DNA from: Archivesica marissinica
Lineage: Eukaryota; Mollusca; Bivalvia; Venerida; Vesicomyidae
Assembly: GCA_014843695.1 (NCBI GenBank)
Contig: CM026400.1
Coordinates: 46,564,221 to 46,628,220, forward strand
Reading direction: 5' to 3'
DNA: 64,000 bases
Under the pieces are notes generated by a model, which had not been told where the DNA came from, ran no database searches, and was given only the letters and a program-made list of their open reading frames with translations. This document shows, one piece after another, positions 40,534 to 55,200 of this stretch; the stretch's first letter is position 1, and every line of letters begins with the position of its first letter. The position numbers and the translations under genes were made by a program.

Positions 40534-42062
40534 AATAATTGATTGGTAATTGACAGACATATGTAAGAATAATTGATTGGTAATTGACAGACATATGTAA
40601 GAATAATTGATTGGTAATTGACAGACATATGTAAGAATAATTGATTGGTAATTGACAGACATATGTAAGAATAATTGATTGGTAATTGACAGACATATGT
40701 AAGAATAATTGATTGGTAATTGACAGACATATGTAAGAATAATTGATTGGTAATTGACAGACATATGTAAGAATAATTGATTGGTAATTGACAGACATAT
40801 GTAAGAATAATTGACAGACTATGTAAGAATAATTGATTGGTAATTGACAGACATATGTAGAATAATTGACAGATATATGTAAGAATAATTGATTGGTAAT
40901 TGACAGACATATGTAAGAATAATTGATTGGTAATTGACAGACATATGTAAGAATAATTGATTGGTAATTGACAGACATATGTAAGAATAATTGACAGATA
41001 TATGTAAGATAATTGATTGGTAATTGACAGACATATGTAAGAATAATTGATTGGTATTGACAGAATATAAGAATATTGATTGGTAATGACATACATTGTA
41101 AGAATAATTGATTGGTAATGACAGACATTGTTTTGTGTTTTTGGTTGGATATGTAAGAATAATTGATTGGTAATTGACAGACATATGTAAGAATAATTGA
41201 TTGGTAATTGACAGACATAGTAAGAATAATGATTGGTAATGGTTGTGTTTTGTTTGACATACATATGTAAGAATAATTGATTGGTAATTGACAGACATAT
41301 GTAAGAATAATTGACAGATATATGTAAGAATAATTGATTGGTAATTGACAGACATATGTAAGAATAATTGATTGGTAATTGACAGACATATGTAAGAATA
41401 ATTGATTGGTAATTGACAGACATATGTAAGAATAATTGACAGATATATGTAAGAATAATTGATTGGTAATTGACAGACATATGTAAGAATAATTGATTGG
41501 TAATTGACAGACATATGTAAGAATAATTGATTGGTAATTGACAGACATATGTAAGAATAATTGACAGATATATGTAAGAATAATTGATTGGTAATTGACA
41601 GACATATGTAAGAATAATTGATTGGTAATTGACAGACATATGTAAGAATAATTGATTGGTAATTGACAGACATATGTAAGAATAATTGACAGATATATGT
41701 AAGAATAATTGATTGGTAATTGACAGACATATGTAAGAATAATTGATTGGTAATTGACATACATATGTAAGAATAATTGATTGGTAATTGACAGACATAT
41801 GTAAGAATAATTGACAGACATATGTAAGAATAATTGATTGGTAATTGACAGACATATGTAAGAATAATTGATTGGTAATTGACAGACATATGTAAGAATA
41901 ATTGATTGGTAATTGACAGACATATGTAAGAATAATTGATTGGTAATTGACATACATATGTAAGAATAATTGATTGGTAATTGACAAACATATGTAAGAA
42001 TAATTGATTGGTAATTGACAGACATATGTAAGAATAATTGATTGGTAATTGACAGACATAAT
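40534..42062. repeat. 34-bp satellite, about 45 units
   Basis: Unit aattgattggtaattgacag + acatatgtaagaat repeated from 40534. A shortened 23-bp form (aattgacagatatatgtaag + aat) recurs about every 3-4 units, giving a loose higher-order pattern between 41240 and 41810. The stretch 41030-41250 is irregular, with inserts such as ttgtgttttgtttgac. It begins within 50 bp of the LINE 3' end. The long open frames over it on the - strand are artefacts of the repeat. Confidence 0.93.
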
Positions 42063-42065
42063 AAT

Positions 42066-42071
42066 TTTATT
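42066..42071 (-). terminator. Poly(A) signal of the SDR gene
   Basis: AATAAA on the - strand, about 190 bp beyond the stop of the dehydrogenase and just inside the boundary with the 34-bp satellite. Confidence 0.5.
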
Positions 42072-42261
42072 ACCATACTAATACTATGCACACACGTTGA
42101 CACAACTATGAAAGGTTTATAATTTTAAAAAATTGAGACTGAAAAAGAGAGGGCTACACCCCCCCCCCCCACACCTCATATTATGGTATACTATACCAAT
42201 GTGTGTAATTCGACAATAATATTTCGTCCACTTCTATATTTTACGAATGTTAATTATAAGG

Positions 42262-43245
42262 TTAACTCAGTAGCCCTTTCATATCGGACTTTTCCTCATC
42301 CTGAATGTATTGTTTGATTAAAGGAAACGTTGCTTGCCAGAGTGCTTCCTGTTTCTGCTCGCTACACGCCGCGCTTGATGGCGTGGTAATCTTCCAATCC
42401 ACCCAGTAGTGTCCCGACACGCCGGCGTGTTTAGGATTTGTAGCCAGATCGATCCCGGTGCACGCACCTTTGTAAGACGTTCTCAGAAGACCACAAGTCC
42501 GGGAAACTCCCACGTAAGCCTTAACATACCATTTATCAATGTCCCGCCATAACTCCGTGTCTACGACCCCAGGATGCATACAATTGATTGTGATGTTTGA
42601 ATCTTTGAGCCGTCGTGCCAAGGCAGATGTTTGCATCACCTGGTACAGCTTGGAACGACCGTAGTAGTCCAGGCCATTGAAGTTTGCCGCGCTACCAGTA
42701 TAATTAATTGTATTCAAGTCAAATGTACAATGCGTGTGCGCTCCGCTAGACATTAATAAAATACGACAGTCGGGTCCGGAGCGTCGCATAAGTGATAATA
42801 GTTTTGTAATAATTATGAAATGGCTAAGATAATTCACCTGTAGCATCATTTCAAGGCCGTCTGAACTTTGTGCATACGGACCGAATCCCATGCCAGCGTT
42901 GCAGAACAAAACGTGTAGCAGACGACCGCTACTTCGAAACTCTTCACAAAATTGTACAGTGGACTGAAAAGACCCCAGGTCCAGTTTCATAAATTCAAGC
43001 GCTAAAGTAGGATTTTCAGTGAGGCCTGTTGTGCCACTGACTTTTTCAGCTTTGAATTCTTCCTGCATTCTAGACATGGCTGCACGTGTTCGATCCTCAG
43101 ACCGGCAAGCCAGAATGACTGTAGCACCCATCATTGCGGACCATTTAGCGATCTCATAGCCAATTCCGGTGTTCGCACCCGTAACTATGACTGTTCTAGC
43201 AATCGGAAGTGCCACAATTGGAAATCTGGACACAGCACCACCCAT
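42262..43245 (-). CDS. Short-chain dehydrogenase/reductase, retinol dehydrogenase-like
   Basis: NAD(P)(H)-dependent oxidoreductase of the classical SDR fold, 327 residues. Rossmann motif TGANTGIG at 22-29, ACRSEDR about 46-52 (the Arg suggests NADP preference), NAG at 116-118, catalytic Ser in LMSSGAH about 167, YGRSK at 195-199 (YxxxK), and HPGVVDT at 224-230. The closest families are RDH11-14 and WWOX/DHRS-type enzymes; the substrate (retinal, steroid or lipid aldehyde) cannot be told. The N terminus is short, without a clear signal anchor. The Met at 43245 is chosen because an acceptor (ttgttcttcag) ends at 43254, just upstream. The open frame continuing to 43398 would otherwise add a hydrophobic 51-residue leader. 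The coding part has no intron. Its upstream side runs straight into the satellite. Confidence 0.9.
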   Translation of the reverse strand: MGGAVSRFPIVALPIARTVIVTGANTGIGYEIAKWSAMMGATVILACRSEDRTRAAMSRMQEEFKAEKVSGTTGLTENPTLALEFMKLDLGSFQSTVQFCEEFRSSGRLLHVLFCNAGMGFGPYAQSSDGLEMMLQVNYLSHFIIITKLLSLMRRSGPDCRILLMSSGAHTHCTFDLNTINYTGSAANFNGLDYYGRSKLYQVMQTSALARRLKDSNITINCMHPGVVDTELWRDIDKWYVKAYVGVSRTCGLLRTSYKGACTGIDLATNPKHAGVSGHYWVDWKITTPSSAACSEQKQEALWQATFPLIKQYIQDEEKSDMKGLLS

Positions 43246-43253
43246 GTTTCGTC

Positions 43254-43264
43254 CTGAAGAACAA
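43254..43264 (-). other. Splice acceptor of the SDR 5' UTR exon
   Basis: The - strand reads ttgttcttcag|GACGAAACATGG; the exon starts at 43253, eight bases before the start codon. The first exon is not identified and may lie on the far side of, or be disrupted by, the satellite. Confidence 0.6.
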
Positions 43265-43404
43265 AGTGAGAAGTCAACTGTACATGTATATGTGCAAGAA
43301 ACTATCTGGGTTATCAGTAACAGTGACAGACTGATACACATAATCAATCCATGCATACATATCTCAAACACAAGCAGTATACACAACCACCATCCCACTT
43401 AATG

Positions 43405-43590
43405 TTGAAGGTACCCGTACTAGACTGACCGTATCTCCATGCACACCACACCCGTACTAGACTGACCGTATCCCCATGCATATCACACCCGTACTAGATT
43501 GACCATATCCTCACACCAACCACCCAAACCATACTAGACCGACATTACCTAGCCCTTACTATATGGACCTTAATTATCCTCACACCCAAA
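43405..43590. repeat. Diverged flank of the 20-bp satellite
   Basis: Three 36-40-bp repeats (cccgtactagactgaccgta + tctccatgcacacca) carry the actaga..gtatc core of the satellite in a longer frame. They may be the seed or the eroded edge. Confidence 0.65.
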
Positions 43591-44420
43591 TCATCCTAGA
43601 CGTATCTTACCCACACTAGACGTATCTTACCCACACTAGACGTATCTTACCCATACTGGACGTATCTTACCCACACTAGACGTATCTTACCCACACTAGA
43701 CGTATCTTACCCATACTGGACGTATCTTACCCATACTAGACGTATCTTACCCACACTAGACGTATCCTACCCTCAAACCCATACTGGACGTATCTTACCC
43801 ATACTAGACGTATCTTACCCACACTAGACGTATCTTACCCACACTAGACGTATCTTACCCACACTAGACGTATCTTACCCATACTGGACGTATCTTACCC
43901 ACACTAGACGTATCTTACCCACACTAGACGTATCTTACCCATACTAGACGTATCTTACCCACACTAGACGTATCCTACCCTCAAACCCATACTGGACGTA
44001 TCTTACCCATACTAGACGTATCTTACCCACACTAGACGTATCCTACCCTCAAACCCATACTGGACGTATCTTACCCATACTGGACGTATCTTACCCACAC
44101 TAGACGTATCTTACCCACACTAGACGTATCTTACCCACACTAGACATATCTTACCCATACTGGACGTATCTTACCCATACTAGACGTATCTTACCCACAC
44201 TAGACGTATCCTACCCTCAAACCCATACTGGACGTATCTTACCCACACTAGACGTATCTTACCCACACTAGACGTATCTTACCCATACTGGACGTATCTT
44301 ACCCATACTAGACGTATCTTACCCACACTAGACGTATCCTACCCTCAAACCCATACTGGACGTATCTTACCCATACTGGACGTATCTTACCCATACTGGA
44401 CGTATCTTACCCACACTAGA

Positions 44421-47400
44421 CGTATTTTACCCACACTAGACGTATCTTACCCATACTGGACGTATCTTACCCACACTAGACGTATCCTACCCTCAAACCC
44501 ATACTGGACGTATCTTACCCACACTAGACGTATCTTACCCATACTGGACGTATCTTACCCATACTAGACGTATCTTACCCACACTAGACGTATCTTACCC
44601 ATACTGGACGTATCTTACCCATACTGGACGTATCTTACCCACACTAGACGTATCTTACCCATACTAGACGTATCTTACCCATACTGGACGTATCTTACCC
44701 ATACTGGACGTATCTTACCCATACTGGACGTATCTTACCCATACTGGACGTATCTTACCCATACTGGACGTATCTTACCCACACTAGACGTATCTTACCC
44801 ATACTGGACGTATCTTACCCATACTAGACGTATCTTACCCACACTAGACGTATCCTACCCTCAAACCCATACTGGACGTATCTTACCCATACTAGACGTA
44901 TCTTACCCACACTAGACGTATCCTACCCTCAAACCCATACTGGACGTATCTTACCCACACTAGACGTATCTTACCCACATTAGACGTATCTTACCCATAC
45001 TGGACGTATCTTACCCACACTAGACGTATCTTACCCATACTGGACGTATCTTACCCACACTAGACGTATCTTACCCATACTGGACGTATCTTACCCACAC
45101 TAGACGTATCTTACCCACAATAGACGTATCTTACCCATACTGGACGTATCTTACCCATACTAGACGTATCTTACCCACACTAGACGTATCTTACCCATAC
45201 TGGACGTATCTTACCCATACTGGACGTATCTTACCCACACTAGACGTATCTTACCCATACTAGACGTATCTTACCCATACTGGACGTATCTTACCCATAC
45301 TGGACGTATCTTACCCACACTAGACGTATCTTACCCATACTGGACGTATCTTACCCATACTAGACGTATCTTACCCACACTAGACGTATCCTACCCTCAA
45401 ACCCATACTGGACGTATCTTACCCATACTAGACGCATCTTACCCACACTAGACGTATCCTACCCTCAAACCCATACTGGACGTATCTTACCCATACTAGA
45501 CGTATCTTACCCACACTAGACGTATCCTACCCTCAAACCCATACTGGACGTATCTTACCCACACTAGACGTATCTTACCCATACTGGACGTATCTTACCC
45601 ACACTAGACGTATCCTACCCTCAAACCCATACTGGACGTATCTTACCCATACTGGACGTATCTTACCCACACTAGACGTATTTTACCCACACTAGACGTA
45701 TCTTACCCATACTGGACGTATCTTACCCATACTAGACGTATCTTACCCACACTAGACGTATCCTACCCTCAAACCCATACTGGACGTATCTTACCCACAC
45801 TAGACGTATCTTACCCATACTGGACGTATCTTACCCATACTAGACGTATCTTACCCACACTAGACGTATCTTACCCATACTGGACGTATCTTACCCATAC
45901 TGGACGTATCTTACCCACACTAGACGTATCTTACCCACACTAGACGTATCTTACCCATACTGGACGTATCTTACCCATACTAGACGTATCTTACCCACAC
46001 TAGACGTATCCTACCCTCAAACCCATACTGGACGTATCTTACCCATACTAGACGTATCTTACCCACACTAGACGTATCCTACCCTCAAACCCATACTGGA
46101 CGTATCTTACCCACACTAGACGTATCTTACCCACACTAGACGTATCTTACCCATACTGGACGTATCTTACCCACACTAGACGTATCTTACCCATACTGGA
46201 CGTATCTTACCCACACTAGACGTATCTTACCCATACTGGACGTATCTTACCCACACTAAACGTATCTTACCCATACTAGACGTATCTTACCCATACTGGA
46301 CGTATCTTACCCATACTGGACGTATCTTACCCATACTGGACGTATCTTACCCACACTAGACGTATCTTACCCACAATAGACGTATCTTACCCATACTGGA
46401 CGTATCTTACCCATACTAGACGTATCTTACCCACACTAGACGTATCTTACCCATACTGGACGTATCTTACCCATACTGGACGTATCTTACCCACACTAGA
46501 CGTATCTTACCCATACTAGACGTATCTTACCCATACTGGACGTATCTTACCCATACTGGACGTATCTTACCCACACTAGACGTATCTTACCCATACTGGA
46601 CGTATCTTACCCATACTAGACGTATCTTACCCACACTAGACGTATCCTACCCTCAAACCCATACTGGACGTATCTTACCCATACTAGACGCATCTTACCC
46701 ACACTAGACGTATCCTACCCTCAAACCCATACTGGACGTATCTTACCCATACTAGACGTATCTTACCCACACTAGACGTATCCTACCCTCAAACCCATAC
46801 TGGACGTATCTTACCCACACTAGACGTATCTTACCCATACTGGACGTATCTTACCCACACTAGACGTATCATACCCTCAAACCCATACTGGACGTATCTT
46901 ACCCATACTGGACGTATCTTACCCACACTAGACGTATTTTACCCACACTAGACGTATCTTACCCATACTGGACGTATCTTACCCACACTAGACGTATCTT
47001 ACCCACACTAGACGTATCTTACCCATACTGGACGTATCTTACCCATACTAGACGTATCTTACCCACACTAGACGTATCCTACCCTCAAACCCATACTGGA
47101 CGTATCTTACCCATACTAGACGTATCTTACCCACACTAGACGTATCCTACCCTCAAACCCATACTGGACGTATCTTACCCACACTAGACGTATCTTACCC
47201 ACACTAGACGTATCTTACCCATACTGGACGTATCTTACCCACACTAGACGTATCTTACCCATACTGGACGTATCTTACCCACACTGGACGTATCTTACCC
47301 ACACTAGACGTATCTTACCCATACTAGACGTATCTTACCCATACTGGACGTATCTTACCCATACTGGACGTATCTTACCCATACTGGACGTATCTTACCC

Positions 47401-48190
47401 ACACTAGACGTATCTTACCCACACTAGACGTATCTTACCCATACTGGACGTATCTTACCCATACTAGACGTATCTTACCCACACTAGACGTATCTTACCC
47501 ATACTGGACGTATCTTACCCATACTGGACGTATCTTACCCACACTAGACGTATCTTACCCATACTGGACGTATCTTACCCATACTGGACGTATCTTACCC
47601 ATACTGGACGTATCTTACCCATACTGGACGTATCTTACCCATATTGGACGTATCTTACCCACACTAGACGTATCCTACCCTCAAACCCATACTGGACGTA
47701 TCTTACCCATACTAGACGTATCTTACCCACACTAGACGTATCCTACCCTCAAACCCACACTGGACGTATCTTACCCACACTAGACGTATCTTACCCACAC
47801 TAGACGTATCTTACCCATACTGGACGTATCTTACCCACACTAGACGTATCTTACCCATACTGGACGTATCTTACCCACACTAGACGTATCTTACCCATAC
47901 TGGACGTATCTTACCCATACTAGACGTATCTTACCCACACTAGACGTATCCTACCCTCAAACCCATACTGGACGTATCTTACCCATACTAGACGTATCTT
48001 ACCCACACTAGACGTATCCTACCCTCAAACCCATACTGGACGTATCTTACCCATACTAGACGTATCTTACCCACACTAGACGTATCCTACCCTCAAACCC
48101 ATACTGGACGTATCTTACCCACACTAGACGTATCTTACCCATACTGGACGTATCTTACCCATACTAGACGTATCTAACCCACACTAGACG
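44421..48190. repeat. 1,256-bp higher-order repeat within the satellite, about 3 copies
   Basis: Defined by the recurrence of single-base variants at a constant 1,256-bp offset. The limits are approximate; the third copy decays around 47.6-48.2 kb. Confidence 0.75.
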
Positions 48191-51100
48191 TATCTTACCC
48201 ATACTGGACGTATCTTACCCATACTGGACGTATCTTACCCACACTAGACGTATCTTACCCACACTAGACGTATCTTACCCATACTGGACGTATCTTACCC
48301 ATACTGGACGTATCTTACCCATATTACCCATACTGGACGTATCTTACCCACACTAGACGTATCTTACCCACACTAGACGTATCTTACCCATACTGGACGT
48401 ATCTTACCCATACTAGACGTATCTTACCCACACTAGACGTATCCTACCCTCAAACCCATACTGGACGTATCTTACCCATACTAGACGTATCTTACCCACA
48501 CTAGACGTATCCTACCCTCAAACACATACTGGACGTATCTTACCCACACTAGACGTATCATACCCACACTAGACGTATCTTACCCATACTGGACGTATCT
48601 TACCCACACTAGACGTATCTTACCCATACTGGACGTATCTTACCCACACTAGACGTATCTTACCCATACTAGACGTATCTTACCCATACTGGACGTATCT
48701 TACCCATACTGGACGTATCTTACCCATACTGGACGTATCTTACCCACACTAGACGTATCTTACCCACACTAGACGTATCTTACCCATACTAGACGTATCT
48801 TACCCACACTAGACGTATCTTACCCATACTGGACGTATCTTACCCATACTAGACGTATCTTACCCATACTGGACGTATCTTACCCATACTGGACGTATCT
48901 TACCCATACTGGACGTATCTTACCCATACTGGACGTATCTTACCCATACTGGACGTATCTTACCCATACTGGACTGGACGTATCTTACCCATACTGGACG
49001 TATCTTACCCACACTAGACGTATCTTACCCACACTAGACGTATCTTACCCATACTGGACGTATCTTACCCATACTAGACGTATCTTACCCACACTAGACG
49101 TATCCTACCCTCAAACCCATACTGGACGTATCTTACCCATACTAGACGTATCTTACCCACACTAGACGTATCCTACCCTCAAACCCATACTGGACGTATC
49201 TTACCCACACTAGACGTATCTTACCCACACTAGACGTATCTTACCCATACTGGACGTATCTTACCCACACTAGACGTATCTTACCCATACTGGACGTATC
49301 TTACCCACACTAGACGTATCTTACCCATACTGGACGTATCTTACCCACACTAAACGTATCTTACCCATACTAGACGTATCATACCCATACTAGACGTATC
49401 CTACCCATACTAGACGTATCTTACCCACACTAGACGTATCTTACCCACACTAGACGTATCTTACCCATACTAGACGTATCATACCCATACTAGACGTATC
49501 CTACCCATACTAGACGTATCTTACCCATACTAGACATATCTTACCCATACTAGACAGATCTTACCCATACTAGACGTATACCCATACTAGACATATCTTA
49601 CCCATACTAGACGTATCTTACCCATACTAGACGGATCTTACCCATACTAGACGTATCTTACCCATACTAGACGTATCTTACCCATACTAGACGTATCTCA
49701 CCCATACTGGACGTATCTTACCCATACTAGACGGATCTTACCCATACTAGACGTATCTTACCCATACTAGAGGTATCTTACCCATACTAGACGTATCTTA
49801 CCCACTCTAGACGTATCTTACCCATACTAGACGTATCTTACCCATACTGGACGTATCTTACCCATACTAGATGTATCTTACCCATACTAGACGTATCTTA
49901 CCCATACTAGACGTTTACCCATACTAGACGTATCTTACCCATACTAGACGTATCTTGCCCATACTAGACGTATACCCATACTAGACGTATACCCATATTA
50001 GACGTATCTTACCCATACTAGACGTATCTTGCCCATACTAGACGTATACCCATACTAGACGTATACCCATACTAGACGTATCTTACCCATACTAGACGTA
50101 TACCCATACTAGACGTTTACCCATACTTGACGTATACCCATACTAGACGTATACCCATACTAGACGTATCTTACCCATACTAGACGTATCTTGCCCATAC
50201 TAGACGTATCTTACCCATACTAGATGTATACCCACACTAGACGTATACCCATACTAGACGTATACCCATACTAGACGTATCTTACCCATACTAGACGTAT
50301 CTTACCCATACTAGATGTATCTTACCCATACTAGACGTATCTTGCCCATACTAGACGTATACCCATACTAGACGTATCTTACCCACACTAGACGTATCTT
50401 ACCCATACTAGACGTATCTTACCCTAGACGTATACCCATACTAGACGTATCTTACCCATACTAGACATATACCCATACTAGACGTATCTTACCCATACTA
50501 GACGTATCTTGCCCATACTAGACGTATACCCATACTAGACGTATCTTACCCACACTAGACGTATCTTACCCATACTAGACGTATCTTACCCTAGACGTAT
50601 ACCCATACTAGACGTATCTTACCCATACTAGACGTATCTTACCCATACAAGACGTATCTTACCCACACTAGACGTATCTTACCCATACTGGACGTATCTT
50701 ACCCATACTGGACGTATCTTACCCACACTAGACGTATCTTACCCATACTGGACGTATCTTACCCATACTGGACGTATCTTACCCATACTGGACGTATGTT
50801 ACCCATACTAGACGTATCTTACCCACACTAGACGTATCCTACCCTCAAACCCATACTGGACGTATCTTACCCATACTAGACGTATCTTACCCACACTAGA
50901 CGTATCCTACCCTCAAACCCATACTGGACGTATCTTACCCATACTAGACGTATCTTACCCACACTAGACGTATCCTACCCTCAAACCCATACTGGACGTA
51001 TCTTACCCATACTAGACGTATCTTACCCATACTAGACGTATCTTACCCATACTAGACGTATCTTACCCACACTAGACGTATCTTACCCATACTAAACGTA

Positions 51101-52239
51101 TCTTACCCACACTAGACGTATCTTACCCTCACACCCACACTAGACGTATCTTACCCATACTAGACGTATTTTACCGGCACTAGACGTATACCCATACTAG
51201 ACGTATCTTACCCTCACACCCACACTAGACGTATCTTACCCATACTAGACGTATCATACCCACACTAGACGTATCTTACCCATACTAGACGTATCATACC
51301 CATACTAGACGTATCCTACCCATACTAGACGTATCTTACCCACACTAGACGTATCTTACCCATACTAGACGTATCATACCCATACTAGACGTATCTTACC
51401 CATACTAGACGTATCTTACCTATACTAGACAGATCTTACCCATACTAGACGTATACCCATACTAGACTAACTTACCCATACTAGACGTATCTTACCCATA
51501 CTAGACGGATCTTACCCATACTAGACGTATCTTACCCATACTAGACGACTCTTACCCATACTAGACGTATCTCACCCATACTGGATGTATCTTACCCATA
51601 CTAGACGGATCTTACCCATACTAGACGTATCTTACCCATACTAGAGGTATCTTACCCATACTAGACGTATCTTACCCACTCTAGACGTATCTTACCCATA
51701 CTAGACGTATCTTACCCATACTAGACGTATACCCACACTAGACGTTTACCCATACTAGACGTATCTTACCCATACTAGACGTATCTTGCCCATACTTGAC
51801 GTATACCCATACTAGACGTATACCCATACTAGACGGATCTTACCCATACTAGACGTATCTTACCCATACTAGAGGTATCTTACCCATACTGGACGTATCT
51901 TACCCATACTAGATGTATCTTACCCATACTAGACGTATACCCACACTAGACGTTTACCCATACTAGACGTATCTTACCCATACTAGACGTATCTTGCCCA
52001 TACTTGACGTATACCCATACTAGACGTATACCCATACTAGACGTATCTTACCCATACTAGACGTATCTTGCCCATACTAGACGTATCTTACCCATACTAG
52101 ATGTATACCCACACTAGACGTATACCCATACTAGACGTATACCCATACTAGACGTATCTTACCCATACTAGACGTATCTTACCCATACTAGATGTATCTT
52201 ACCCATACTAGACGTATCTTGCCCATACTAGACGTATAC

Positions 52240-55200
52240 CCATACTAGACGTATCTTACCCACACTAGACGTATCTTACCCATACTAGACGTATCTTACC
52301 CTAGACGTATACCCATACTAGACGTATCTTGCCCATACTAGACGTATACCCATACTAGACGTATCTTACCCACACTAGACGTATCTTACCCATACTAGAC
52401 GTATCTTACCCTAGACGTATACCCATACTAGACGTATCTTACCCATACTAGACGTATCTTACCCATACTAGACGTATCTTACCCATACTAGACGGAGCTT
52501 ACCCACACTAGACGTATCCTACCTATACTAGATGTATCTTACCCATACTAGACGTATCTTATCCATACTAGACGTATCTTACCCATACTAGACGTATCTT
52601 ACCCATACTAGACCTATCTTACCCATACTAGACGGAGCTTACCCACACTAGACGTATCCTACCTATACTAGATGTATCTTACCCATACTAGACGTATCTT
52701 ATCCATACTAGACGTATCTTGCCCATACTAGACGTATACCCATACTAGACGTATACCCATACTAGACGTATCTTACCCATACTAGACGTATACCCATACT
52801 AGACGTATCTTGCCCATACTAGACGTATACCCATACTAGACGTATCTTACCCACACTAGACGTATCTTATCCATACTAGACGTATCTTACCCTAGACGTA
52901 TACCCATACTAGACGTATCTTACCCATACTAGACGTATCTTACCCATACTAGACGTATCTTACCCATACTAGACGGAGCTTACCCACACTAGACGTATCC
53001 TACCTATACTAGACGTATCTTACCCATACTAGACGTATCTTATCCATACTAGACGTATCTTACCCATACTAGACGTATCTTACCCATACTAGACCTATCT
53101 TACCCATACTAGACGTATCTTACCCATACTAGACGTATCTTACCCATACTAGACAGATCTTACCCATACTAGACAGATCTTACCCAGACTAGACGTATCT
53201 TACCCATACTAGACGTATCTTACCCATACTAGACGGATCTTACCCATACTAGACGTATCTTACCCATACTAGACGTATCTTACCCACTCTAGACGTATCT
53301 TACCCATACTAGACGTATCTTACCCATACTGGACGTATCTTACCCATACTAGACGTATCTTACCCATACTAGACGTATCTTACCCATACTAGACGTATAC
53401 CCACACTAGACGTTTACCCATACTAGACGTATCTTACCCATACTGGACGTATCTTACCCATACTAGACGTATCTTACCCATACTAGACGTATCTTACCCA
53501 TACTAGACGTATACCCACACTAGACGTTTACCCATACTAGACGTATCTTGCCCATACTAGACTTATACCCATACTAGACGTATACCCATACTAGACGTAT
53601 ACCCATACTAGACGTATCTTACCCATACTAGACGTATCTTGCCCATACTAGACGTATCTTACCCATACTAGATGTATACCCACACTAGACGTATACCCAT
53701 ACTAGACGTATACCCATACTAGACGTATACCCATACTAGACGTATCTTACCCATACTAGACGTATCTTACCCATACTAGATGTATCTTACCCATACTAGA
53801 CGTATCTTGCCCATACTAGACGTATACCCATACTAGACGTATCTTACCCACACTAGACGTATCTTACCCATACTAGACGTATCTTACCCTAGACGTATAC
53901 CCATACTAGACGTATCTTACCCATACTAGACGTATACCCATACTAGACGTATACCCATACTAGACGTATCTTACCCATACTAGACGTATCTTACCCATAC
54001 TAGACGTATCTTGCCCATACTAGACGTATACCCATACTAGACGTATCTTACCCACACTAGACGTATCTTACCCATACTAGACGTATACCCATACTAGACG
54101 TATCTTACCCATACTAGACGTATCTTGCCCATACTAGACGTATACCCATACTAGACATACCTTACCCATACTAGACGTATCTTGCCCATACTAGACGTAT
54201 CTTACCCATACTAGACGTATACCCATACTAGACGTATCTTACTAATACTAGACGTATCTTACCCATACTAGACGTATCTTACCCATACTAGACGTATACC
54301 CACACTAGACGTATACCCATACTAGACGTATCTTACCCATACTAGATGTATCTTGCCCATACTAGACGTATACCCATACTAGACGTATCTTACCCACACT
54401 AGACGTATCTTACCCATACTAGACGTATACCCATACTAGACGTATCTTACCCATACTAGACGTATCTTACCCATACTAGACGTATCTTACCCATACTAGA
54501 AGTATCTTACCCATACTAGACGTATCTTACCCATACTATACGTATCTTACCCATACTAGAAGTATCTTACCCTAGACGTATACCCATACTAGACGGAGCT
54601 TACCCACACTAGACGTATCCTACCTATACTAGACGTATCTTACCCATACTAGACGTATCTTACCCATACTAGACGTATCTCACCCATACTGGACGTATCT
54701 TACCCATACTAGACGTATCTTACCCATACTAGACGTATCTTACCCATACTAGACGTATCTTACCCATACTAGACGTATCTTACCCATACTAGACGTATCT
54801 TACCCATACTAGACGTATCTTACCCATACTAGACGTATCTTACCCATACTAGACGTATCTTACCTATACTAGACGTATCTTACCCATACTAGACCTATCT
54901 TACCCATACTGGACGTATCTTACCCATACTAGACGTATCTTACCCACACTAGACGTATCTTACCCATACTAGACGGATCTTACCCACACTAGACGTATCT
55001 TACCCACACTAGACGTATCTTACCCATACTAGACGTATCTTACCATCACACCCATACTAGACGTATCTTACCCATACTAGACGTATCTTACCCATACTAG
55101 ACATATACCCATACTAGACGTATCTTACCCATACTAGACGGATCTTACCCATACTAGACGTATCCTACCCATACTAGACGTATCTTACCCTCACACCCAT

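Noticed and set aside
40200..42103. Open frames of 390-619 codons on the - strand
   Set aside because: They arise from the 34-bp satellite, repeat in all three frames with the same peptide motif, and overlap the LINE RNase H on the other strand.
42262..43398. Longer 378-residue start for the dehydrogenase
   Set aside because: The extra 51 residues cross a strong splice acceptor and are unlike known SDR N termini; kept only as an alternative.
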